Program-made: the position numbers and the translations under genes
Shown here: piece by piece, positions 25,535 through 35,246 of the stretch
Numbering within the stretch: the first letter of the stretch is position 1
Layout: each line of letters opens with the position of its first letter
Source: Clusia tigrina
Lineage: Eukaryota; Arthropoda; Insecta; Diptera; Clusiidae
Assembly: GCA_920105625.2 (NCBI GenBank)
Contig: CAKKTE020000077.1
Span: 248,001-312,000 of the forward strand
Length of the DNA stretch: 64,000 bases
Direction of reading: 5' to 3'
The notes under the pieces: model-generated
What the model saw: only the letters and a program-made list of their open reading frames with translations
The model's database searches: none
What the model was told of the DNA's origin: nothing

Positions 25535-28500
25535 TTACTCTGTTTTAAATCTACCCGACCTCCGAAGAAGTAGAAGTAGATCCTGTGGTGCCAAGGAGCC
25601 AAGTTGGTTACTCCTCAGCACATCAGTGCCAAAAATCCCGAACCTGATTCGAGCAAAGGCAGGGCAGACGCAAAGAAAATGGTCCGCCGTCTCGTCTTCC
25701 TCTCCACAGGCTGGGCACAGCGCACTGTCTGATATGCCAATCCTTTCCATGTGCCTAGCCCATAGAAAGTGCCCTGTCATCACGCCAACCAACAGCCTGC
25801 AGTCCCTCCTACCTAAAGATAGAAGGAACCGTGACCATCGGTCAGAGATAGCAGGTAGCATAATTTTCGTCCATCCGCAGCCTCTCTCAGCCCGCCATGC
25901 TCGCTTGTGGGTCGAAACAACCCACTTGTTTGCAGTGGCTTTGATGGCAGCGGAAGGGAGTGGCAGAACAGGCTCAGGGCCAATAAAAACAGCCTCGGAG
26001 CCCATCCTGGCCAAGGAGTCAGAGGTCTCGTTACCCGCAATGCCAGCGTGTCCCGGGACTCAAGTCAGCGTCAGACTATTATGTTTTCCAACACAATTTA
26101 GCCTGGATTTGCAGGACCTGACTATCGTGGAAGTGGTGGTCGGACTATCCAAGGCCATGAGCGCAGCTTGGCTGTCACTGCAGACACAAATAGATTTGCC
26201 TTTCCACCTGTTTTCCACAACAAAGTCCATCGCCTCAAGTATCGCATACACCTCCGCCTGAAACACAGACGCATGCAGACCAAGGGCAAAGAACCGACGG
26301 GTCCCACAGGATTCCACGAAGACACCAGAACCTGAACCTTCTTCGGTCCTGGAGCCATCAGTGAAAATACGGCAGCAGTGTTTGCCGGGCTCGTTATCGG
26401 GATCTAACCATGAACGAGCCTCTGGCAGCAACACATTGTACCGCTTTTTTAGTATGACGGTTGACGACATGGAGTCCGGGGGCATAGACAGGATTGCAGA
26501 ATCGATGTCAGTGCCTGCGCCGTCGTCCAACATCGAGCACACCCCATACCAGTGGCCACTATGTTTCACTCTGCAGATGGCCTTAATGGCCTCTCCGCGG
26601 ATGAAGACATCTAGTGGCGGGAGATTCACCAAAGCATCAAGTGCCGGGCCTGGAGTAGTCGGAAATGCTCCGGTACAACATATGGCCACAGCACGTTGTA
26701 GTTTTGATAGAGCTTTTTTGACCCCTACAAGAGAGAGTCTGCTCATCCAAACCATCGATGCACAGGTGATAATAGGTCTTACCACAGCTGTATAGATCCA
26801 TAGGACCTTACTAGGGGAAAGACCCCATGTCTTACCAAATATTCCCTTACACTGCCAAAAAACTGACAGTGCTTTGGATGTCTTCAGTTCGACATGTGTT
26901 TTCCAAAGAAGTTTGTTATCAAGGATGACTCCAAGATATTTGATTTCCTTGGATAGCTGGATAGTGACTCCTTTCAGTGTAGGCAGAATAAGTCCATCAA
27001 GCTTTCTCCTTCTGGTAAAGAGGACAATACCAGGCTTGACAGGATTAGCCGATAGCCCATTCGCACTGCACCAAGTGTCAATCATATCCAGAGTACTCTG
27101 CACCCTTCTGCAGACAATCATAAGGGATGGACCTGTCACAAGACAGCCAACATCATCCGCATATGCCTGAGCGTATACCCCCGAGTCATTAATGGCGTTA
27201 AGCAGGGGATCGATTACCATGCACCAGAGCAATGGAGACAGTACCCCACCTTGGGGACAGCCTCTATTAACCCCAGACGACACCAGCAAATCTTCCTCCG
27301 CCCGCACCGTTATGATTCTCTGGGCCAGCATTGAACGTATCCAATTTACTAGGACCCGGTCTACGCCATGCCGCCTAGCAGAGCCGCACATACTGTCGAA
27401 AGTAACATTGTCAAACGCACCCTCTATGTCCACAAAGACGCCTATTGCGTATTCTTTCCTGTCGATGGCTCGCTCTATCCTTCCAACAAGGTTTTGCAGA
27501 GCCGTCTCGCAGGATTTTCCGCTTTGATAGGCATGCTGAAATGGAGATAGTGGATGCGTCTTCAGAGACTCCCTACGCATGCGAAGCTCCACCAGCCGTT
27601 CTAAACTTTTTAGCATGAACGAGGTCATACTAATAGGTCTGAAGCTCTTGGGATTGGTGTAGTCGTCTCTTCCAACCTTAGGAATGAAGGCAACCCTCAC
27701 CATCCTCCAAGAGCGTGGTACATAGGCCAGTGCGAGACATGCAGTGAAGATCTTCTTCAGTGTTGCCATCACTAGCTCAATGCCTTCCTTCAACACAATC
27801 GGATATATGCCATCCAGTCCGGGCGACTTGAAGTTGTCAAAGGATTTGATAGCAAATCCAATAGCAGTCTCATTCGCCACAGTTCTGGCGACATACCAAT
27901 CATGTCGAGAGGGCGCAGCTGCCCTGACAACATTTCCGACCAAAGGTGGTTGTTGACGGGCTATGCTTACCTGATTTCCTGGAAAGTGTGACTCCAACAG
28001 CAAGCTGAGTGTCTCACTTTGCCTCTCCGTATAGGAGCCATCAGGTTTCCTGAGCGACCCCAGCTTAGCGGTTTGGTCCTTTTTCAGGACTTTCACCAGT
28101 TTTGCCGTGTCACTCAGGGATTCGATATCACTGCAGAAGTCTCTAAAAGAAGTCCTTTTCGAGTCCCGAATTAGCTTCTTGTAGTCCCTCTGAACATGTC
28201 GATATCGTTCCCAGTCCTCGTCAAGATTCGTCTTGAGGGCCCGGTTGAGGAGTTTTCTAGACTCACGCCTCAGCACCTGAAGCTCTCGGTTCCACCATGG
28301 AACAGGAGTCCGGCTAAGAGGAGGTCTAATTGGGCAGGCTAGCTCGAAGCAGTTTGTTAGAGCGGTGTTGAGATGCTCAACAGCCGCCTCAATGTTCTGC
28401 TCCTTGCGAAGTCTCAGTGGCGTCACGTGATTGCTACGCAGTGCCTCCCTGAACTTCGGCCAGTCTGTTTTTCTTGGGTTTCTGGTGGGCAATGGCATCT

Positions 28501-29224
28501 GCGCCCGCTCGCCACACTGAAACTCAATGTATCTGTGGTCCGAGCACGAGTCTTCAGCGAGAACCCTCCAGTTGTTGATCGACCACCCCAGTCTTGGATT
28601 TGACAGGGTGACGTCAATTACCTCCTGCCTTCTCGCAGTCACAAAAGTAGGCTGCCTGCCTACATTGTGGATGCTCAGGCTGGAGGAGGCAATATACTCG
28701 AAAAGTCGAGAGCCCCGCTCATTGCACTTGCTGCTGCCCCAGATCGTATGCTGGGCATTAGCATCGCAGCAAAGAACCAGACCAAGACCGCGCCGCTCAC
28801 AGAACCCTACGAGAGTAGCGACCTTCCCAGGTGGTGGCGCCTCCAAAGCATCGTAAGGAAAGTAAGCAGATGCAATCACAAACCTCGACCATCCGTGCAT
28901 ACTCTTAAAACTAATCTCTGCCGCAACCAGATCCTGACAACAGAATGCGTCAAGGCAGGTCGCTGCGAGATGGGATGATATTATAAGGCCGGCTCTTGGT
29001 CTAATCGAGTTTCTGTCATATAATATCGTGGCCCCTTTCAACAAGCCAAGGCCACAGAGGCGACCCCTAAAGACCCAGGGCTCTTGTACTGTTGTTATGT
29101 GAGGTGATGTCTGCAGCTGGGTGAGTCGTCTACTTAGGAGTACAGTAGCGGCTTTAGAATGCTGCAAGTTGATCTGCGTTACCGTCAAAGGACGATAGCT
29201 ACGAGAATCGTCCGAGCCACTCAT
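25535..29224 (-). pseudogene. ORF2 polyprotein (endonuclease, reverse transcriptase, RNase H) with one in-frame UGA
   Basis: This gene would make the enzyme that nicks target DNA and reverse-transcribes the element RNA in the nucleus. It starts at ATG 29224 and runs 1,054 codons to a TGA at 26060-26062. The same frame then continues another 174 codons to TAA at 25535. Domains seen: APE-type endonuclease at about residues 14-240 (Asn19, Glu48, Asp154, SDH at 228-230); reverse transcriptase at about 470-780 with FVDIEGAFDN near 597 and YADD at 688-691; RNase H from about 950 with Asp956, Glu991 and Asp1017. The TGA falls where WVPGH needs Trp, so the natural product would lose the last RNase H Asp and the C-terminal CX2CX8HX4C finger. 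The start overlaps the ORF1 stop as ATGA. Apart from this one codon it appears intact. Confidence 0.9.
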
Positions 29225-30065
29225 CTGGGAAAGACATGAAAGGTCACAGTCTCAAAGAAGAGAGTCAGACGGCTCCGGTACCGAGAAACCATGACATCAA
29301 CAGAGGCCTCATCCACTCGCACCACAAGACTAGCACCTTCTTTACCATCCCGGTTGCTACCCCTGGTGTGCGAAAGAACTCTCCAAAGCCTCGTGTTGAT
29401 GCCAGGGTTCTGAGCACGCAGACAAGAAAGGACATCTGTGGTCGTCAGATCGGGATCCGGAATCCAGCAGATGGCCTTCCTGAGGGACACGCCTGCTTCG
29501 CTATAGACCGCGAAGCGAGTGGTCCCCATGGGGGGCACGTCCTTGACTGCACCCCTGAGCCAATCAAAGTTGGCCTGAGACGCGCACGACACCTGTAGAG
29601 TGCCGTCCTTTGTCTCATAGCCCCTCGCATTAGCTTCAGGACCGGAGGCAATGACGCGACGCATCAGATGACCTTTGCAGTGTTTTATTTCTGCATCAGT
29701 CAGCTGATGGTCAGGCCCCAGCTTCCCAATCACCGCCATTGGTTGCGGGCCGTTAGCCTTCTCGCTGTACGATGGCTTGGCTGCACCTTTGGAAGTGCTT
29801 GGGCGAAAGTCCAGCTCACCACCCGCCACTGGCAGAGATTTCGCCGGGCAGATGGTTTTGCTGGATACGAGGGGCTGGGCAAGTTGCAGCTTATTGGCAA
29901 CATTCTTCCCCGCCACATTAGCCGCCACCGAGGTTTCGCTCGTACCCTTTGGGGTCGTGGCGCCACCAGCAGTAACAGCTGCAGGGCAGGTGGGAATGCT
30001 GTTTTCAGCAACAATCTTCCGCCGCTTACCTCGCGAGCGAGCTTTCGGAGCGGTCAATCCCTCCT
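29221..30065 (-). CDS. ORF1 nucleic-acid-binding protein, 5'-truncated (DUF4780-like)
   Basis: The frame is open from the 5' junction of the element to the TGA at 29221-29223, about 280 codons. The first possible start near the junction is only a TTG, so the true start was lost on insertion. The N-terminal third is basic and low in complexity. From about residue 108 to the end the pattern resembles DUF4780, a domain found in ORF1 of insect Loa-type elements: a short repeated-residue core, a central W-x-P-D/G segment, QN, then a W-R-V-L segment. Such proteins are thought to bind element RNA and form the transposition particle. No CCHC zinc knuckle is visible in the remaining part. The stop overlaps the ORF2 start by four bases, suggesting coupled translation. 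Confidence 0.75.
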
Positions 30066-32108
30066 AAAGTTACTGAATTTTGAAGTTGGATCAGTGTTTC
30101 ATTTTTTACTGAAAGGTAGCACTGTTATACCAATATTTCAAATTGACAAAAGTACTTTATTTTCACAAAATTTCAAGGTCTTATGACGCACCAGTAAAAA
30201 TTTACAGGATTTCAATGCTGCAAACTTTGATAGTTATATTACGCACAGTATAAAAGTTACTGAATTTTGAAGTTTTATCAGTGTTTAATTTTTACTCAAG
30301 GGTACCACTGTTATACCGATATCTCAAATTGACAATAGTACATTATTGTCACAAAATTTCAAATTCTTATGACGCTCCAGTAAAAATTTAGAGCATTTCA
30401 ATGTTGCAAACTTCGATAATTATATTACACTCAGTATAAAAGTTAGTGAATTTTGAAGTTGCATCATTATTTAATTTTTGCTCAAAGGTAGCACTGTTAT
30501 ACCGATATCTCAAATTGACAATAGTACTGTATTATCACATAATTTCAAGGTCTTATGACGCTCTAGTAAAAAGTTACAGCATTTCAACTTGGCAAACTTT
30601 GATAGTTATATTACGCACAGTATAAAAGTTAGTGAATTTTGAAGTTGCATCAGTCTTTCATTTTTTACTCAAAGGTAGCACTGTTATACTGATATCTCAA
30701 ACTAACAATATTACATTATTGTCACAAAATTTCAAGGTTTTATGACGCACCAGTAAAAAGTTATCGCATTTCAACGTGGCAAACTTTGATAGTTATATTC
30801 CGCAATGTATAAAAGTTACTGAATTTTGAAGTTGCATCAGTGTTTCATTTTTTACTCAAAGGTAGCGCTCTTATAACGATTTCTCAAATTGACAATAGTA
30901 CTTTATTGTCACAAAATTTCAAATTCTTATGATGCTCAAGTAAAAAGTTACATAATTTCAACGTGGCAAACTTTGATATTTATATTACGCTCAGTATAAA
31001 AATTAGTTAATTTTGAAGTTGCATCAGTGATTCATTTTTTACTCAAAGAATGTAGCACTGTTATATCGATATCTCAAATTGACAATAGTACTTTATTGTC
31101 ACAAAGTTTCAAGTTCTTATGACGCCCCAGTAAAAAGTTACAGCATTTCAATGTTGGAAACTTTGATAATTATATTACGCACAGTATAAAAGTTAGTGAA
31201 TTTTGAAGTTGCATCAGTCTTTCCTTTTTTACTCAAAGGTAGCACTGTTATACTGATATCTCAAACTAACAATATTACATAATTGTCACAAAATTTCAAG
31301 GTTTTATGACGCACCAGTAAAAAGTTACCGCATTTCAACGTGGCAAACTTTGATAGTTATTTTACGCAATGTATAAAAGTTACTGAATTTTGAAGTTGCA
31401 TCAGTGTTTCATTTTTTACTCAAAGGTAGCACTGTTATACCGATATCTCGAATTGACAATGGTACTTTATTGTCCCAAAATTTCAAGGTCTTATGATGCT
31501 CCAGTAAAAAGTTATAGGATTTCAATGTTGCAAACTTTGATAATTATATTACGCACAGTATAAGAGTTACTGAATTTTTAAGTTGCATCAGTGTTTCATT
31601 TTTTACTCGAAGGTAGCACTGCTATAACAATATCTCAAATTGACAATAGTACTTTATTGTTACGAAATTTCAAATTCTTATGACGCTCCAGTAAAAAGGT
31701 ACATCATTTCAACGTGGCAAACTTTGATAGTTATATTACGCTCAGTATAAAAATTAGTGAATTTTGAAGTTGCATCTGTGTTTCATTTTTTACACAAAGA
31801 ATGTAGCACTGTTATACTGATATCTCAAATTGACAATAGTACTTTATAGTCGCAAAATTTCAAGATCTTATGACGCACCAGTAAAAAGTTACAGCTTTGA
31901 TAGTTATATTACCTACAGTCTAAAATTTAGTGATTTTTTCAGTTGCATCAGTGTTTCATTTTTTACTCAAATGTAGCACTGTTATACCGATATTTCAAAT
32001 TGACAATAGTACTTTATTTTCACAAAATTTCAAGGTCTTATGACGCACTAGTAAAAATTTACAGGATTTCAATGCTGCAAACTTTGATAGTTATATTACG
32101 CACAGTAT
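30066..32108 (+). repeat. 187-bp satellite array, block 8
   Basis: About 11 monomers lie between the two retroelements, with no gene. The first ~530 bp is a paralogue of the sequence into which retroelement 2 inserted: 30085-30251 matches 31942-32108, and 30241-30600 matches 35236-35600. It therefore supplies an uninterrupted empty-site copy, with acgcacagtat at 30241-30251. A variant block with caaactaacaatattac appears near 30700 and 31265. Confidence 0.95.
32098..32108. repeat. Target site duplication of retroelement 2, left
   Basis: The 11 bases acgcacagtat are repeated exactly at the other end of the element. They belong to the satellite monomer, and the last three are the start of its TATA string. 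Confidence 0.85.
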
Positions 32109-32124
32109 GGTTGGTTGGTTGGTT
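32109..32124 (-). repeat. (AACC)4 tail of retroelement 2
   Basis: The plus strand reads four copies of GGTT immediately inside the target duplication. On the element strand this is a 3' tail of four AACC units, in contrast to the poly(A) tail of retroelement 1. Confidence 0.85.
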
Positions 32125-32230
32125 TCAGTGGCTGATCCAAGTCGGTCCCCACATGGATCACAATTATCGCCTTAGCGACGTTTTGATACCACAACCTCTC
32201 CTAACGCCGGAGAAAACGATGGGTTGTTCA

Positions 32231-35200
32231 CTAAATCCACTTTGTGGAGTTTAGGTATCTTAAAAGATCTTTCGGTTTTACACCTGAGAGATCGGATAAA
32301 CTCGCTAGGAAATAGTTTCCTAGTGTTCTATTTCTTGCGGCCGCCAGAGCCGGGCATTCGCAAAGAAAATGGATTAAGGTTTCCTTCTCTTCTGAATTTC
32401 CACAACTTCTACATGGGGTATTGTACGGTCTCTGAAATTTCTCTGCATGAGTACCCACGAGCCAGTGACCCATAAAGGCCGCCGTGAGGCGGCTGGTGTC
32501 CCTGCGGTCCCTGTTTATGAGATCCCTAGATCTCGCTGTGTTAAAGACTGGCCAGGTCGCCCGGGATGTATTACATGTTGTAAGTGTCCTCCATCTATTG
32601 CCCGCCAAGGTAAGACAGTGCATGTAGATGCCCCTCTTAATCGCACCCATGGAAACAGGTACTAGTTCCACATGGGTTAGATCGAGGGAAGTTCCTCTGC
32701 GCGCCAATTCATCAGCCTTCTCATTTCCATCTATATTCCTGTGTCCGGGGACCCAGATGATTGTGATGTCAGCATGGTGACCTAGCGCCCTAAGTTCCTC
32801 CCTGCGCTGTCTGACCAGTTTGGAGTTGAAGGTGTTTGATTGTAGGGCTTTTATGGCAGCCTGGCTGTCCACAAAAATAGCAACAGTGCTCCTCTGCCCT
32901 TCTCTAATGTGGTGGGTGATTTGTCGACATGCCTCTCTGATAGCGAGTACTTCCGCCTGAAAAACTGTAGCTGTATCGGGTAGGCGTGTACAGTATTAAT
33001 ATTAGCGTGCGGAGAAAAGACCCCCGCCCCCACGCCAAGGTCCATTTTTGACCCGTCCGTATAAATGGGTATATCGTACTCCATTTGGAGTTTCCTCTTC
33101 GACCACAATTTTCTTGAGGGAAATCTAACCTTGAAGTCCTTTTTGAAGTCCAGTTGTGGTACTATGTAATCTGTAGTCATTTGTGTTAATTTCCTCGGCA
33201 CTGTGTATAGCACCTTACCATGACCGTACGTTCGCTCAGACCAGCAGTTTGTCACTTTTAACCTTAGCGCACTGTTGCAGGCTACGTTCTTAATGTACAG
33301 GTCGATAGGGAGGATGTGTAGCAATACGTTGAGTGCCTCCGCTGGACATGTTCTCAGGCTTCCTACAATGCCAGCGGCAGCTGTTCTTTGAACTCTAGTA
33401 AGTCTCTGAACGTTATAGCCCTTATCTAGAGCTGGCCACCAGACTATTGAACCGTAAATTAGTATTGGACGCACGATTGCTTCGTACATCCAGTGAGTGA
33501 TATGGGGGCGTAGTCCCTATTTTTTCCCAAACATTTTAATGCATGCGTAGAAAGCTACGTGGGCGTTCCTGACCCGCAACTCTACATTGGTTCTCCAATT
33601 TAACTTGGGGTCCAGTTTAACTCCTAAGTATTTCGCTTTCTCCGCTAGCTGTAGCTGTTGTCCGTTAAGTGTCGGCAGCTTAAAGATCGGAATCTTGGTC
33701 TTGTTAGTGAAAAGTATCAGTTCTGTCTTTTCTGGATTCACACCTAGTCCACATCCTGTGGCCCAGGAATTTAGTTTGTCCAGCTCCTTTTGCATAATAT
33801 CACTTATTACACAGGGGAACATGCCTGATACAGCTATCACTACATCGTCCGCGTATGCTACCGTCTTAACCCCCATTGAATCTAGTATGCCGAGGATATT
33901 GTCAATTACCAATAGCCACAATAAGGGTGAAATCACCCCACCTTGTGGTGTTCCTCTACTGACGTGTTTGACGAGAACCGTGTTACCCAGCTCAGACTGA
34001 ATGACCCTAGTCCTAAGCATTGTAACTATCCACTCCCTAAGAACTTCCTCAACTCCTACCCTGGTGAGAGAGTCCAGAATTGCTTTGTTACTAACGTTGT
34101 TAAAAGCCCCCTCTATGTCCAGAAAGGCCGCCAACGTGTACTGCTTATGGTGGATTATCTTTTCTACTGATCGAATTACCTCATGTAAAGCTGTTTCCGT
34201 AGATTTGACTTCGAGAGGGGAAACTGATCCACTGTATGCCTAAGGTGGATTTCCAGAGCCCTCTCCATTGTTTTAAGAAGAAACGACGTAAGACTAATGG
34301 GTCTAAAATCTTTTGCCGACTCATGCCCAATCTTCCCCGCTTTTGGGATGAAAACTACCTTTACCTTCCTCCAACTGAGGGGGATGTAGTTGAAGCGTAT
34401 ACATTCCTTATATATCCCCTTCAGCCATGGGATCACCACAACCTGTAACCTTTGCAGCATGATTGGGAAAATCCCATCCAAGCTCGGCGATTTGTAAGGC
34501 GAGAAACAGTTTATAGAGTGTTTGATTCTTTCGTCCGTGAATATCAGGTCACAAACCGGTGGCATCCGATTGCCCATAACGGGTAATTGAGATACATGCG
34601 CGGTATCTTTACAGTCTGGGAAGTGTGTTTGAAGCAAGAAATCAAGTGTTTCAGAAGATGTTTCCGTCCATGCACCATCCGTCTTTCTAAGGAAAGAGGG
34701 GCTGGTGTGTTCCTTGGACAGTATCTTGCTGAGTCTTGCTGAAGTAGAGGTTGCCTCAATAGATTCACAAATTTCTCTCCAGCCATTTTTCTTGGCTTCC
34801 CTGATAGATTTTTTGTAAACTTTGAGACTCCCTTTATATCGTGCCCAATCTTCGTCCCTATAACATTGGTTGAACAGTTTCCTGGTTCTCTTCCTGAGAT
34901 CCGATAATTTTTTGGACCACCATGGTGGTCGAGTTTTTCTACTCCTAGTGACGGGACAAGCGCACTTGTAAGCTATATTAAGAGCTTCCTCAAGATTCCC
35001 CACTTTTTTGTCTATCGTCTCAGTAGATTCAAACTTCATTGTGTTAGAAATTTTAAGTTTTGAGCTAACTACCCTCGTAAAAGTATCCCACTTTATTCTC
35101 CTGGGATTTCTGTAAGCAATAGCATCTACGGTTTTCAAATTTACCTTGAAAACTATCCAACTATGGTCCGAGAAGGACTTCTTGTTGGATACCCTCCATT

Positions 35201-35235
35201 CTCCTACCTGGACTGATGCGTCTTCTGAAATGATG
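32231..35235 (-). pseudogene. Broken ORF2 (reverse transcriptase, RNase H) of retroelement 2
   Basis: The reading frame is open from the 5' junction and begins inside the endonuclease, with its last SDH motif about 20 codons in. It continues through the RT motifs DGIFPIML and FRPISLTSFLLKTMER. A frameshift near 34225-34245 moves the frame to 34134-33520, which holds FLDIEGAFNN, GTPQGG and YADD. An in-frame TAG at 33517-33519 replaces the Trp found at the matching place in retroelement 1 (GKTW). The same frame resumes at 33489 with the thumb region and the first RNase H Asp (TDGS). A second frameshift near 32975-33005 leads to the final segment (32872-32231) with DSQAA, an intact WVPGH, GNEKADELA and a CX2CX10HX4C finger. 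It cannot encode a functional enzyme as it stands. Confidence 0.88.
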
Positions 35236-35246
35236 ACGCACAGTAT
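35236..35246. repeat. Target site duplication of retroelement 2, right
   Basis: An exact repeat of the 11 bases at 32098-32108, after which the satellite resumes in phase (aaaagttactg). The paralogue at 30241-30251 shows the same bases with no insertion. Confidence 0.85.

Larger units (their letters stand above)
25444..30065 (-). mobile_element. Loa-like non-LTR retrotransposon 1, 5'-truncated
   Basis: This is a 4.6 kb minus-strand insertion with much higher GC than the satellite. In transcript order it holds the end of ORF1, a complete-length ORF2 (endonuclease, reverse transcriptase, RNase H, zinc finger), a ~71-bp 3' UTR and a poly(A) tail. The satellite bases aaagtt flank both sides (25438-25443 and 30066-30071), a short target duplication. 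ORF1 is open to the 5' junction without an ATG, so the 5' end is missing. The domain order, the RNase H and the ORF1 type point to the Loa clade. R1 or I-like clades are less likely alternatives. One nonsense codon is the only ORF2 lesion I found. Confidence 0.9.
32109..35235 (-). mobile_element. Loa-like non-LTR retrotransposon 2, 5'-truncated and inactivated
   Basis: A 3.1 kb minus-strand insertion, flanked by a perfect 11-bp target duplication. It retains only the last ~60 codons of the endonuclease region plus the reverse transcriptase, RNase H and C-terminal finger, a ~120-bp 3' UTR and a tetranucleotide tail. It has no ORF1. The protein is clearly related to that of retroelement 1 but well diverged, and the tail type differs, so this is a separate family. 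It carries at least two frameshifts and one stop. Confidence 0.88.

Noticed and set aside
26060..26062. Programmed UGA readthrough or selenocysteine in ORF2
   Set aside because: The codon replaces a Trp of a conserved RNase H motif and no recoding structure is apparent; a TGG to TGA point mutation is simpler.
25626..29598. Plus-strand open frames inside retroelement 1, the longest at 25626-26261
   Set aside because: They lie opposite the clear ORF1 and ORF2 frames and lack any recognisable domain; they are shadows of a GC-richer coding region.
33587..34243. Plus-strand open frames inside retroelement 2
   Set aside because: They are antisense to the reverse transcriptase motifs of the broken ORF2.
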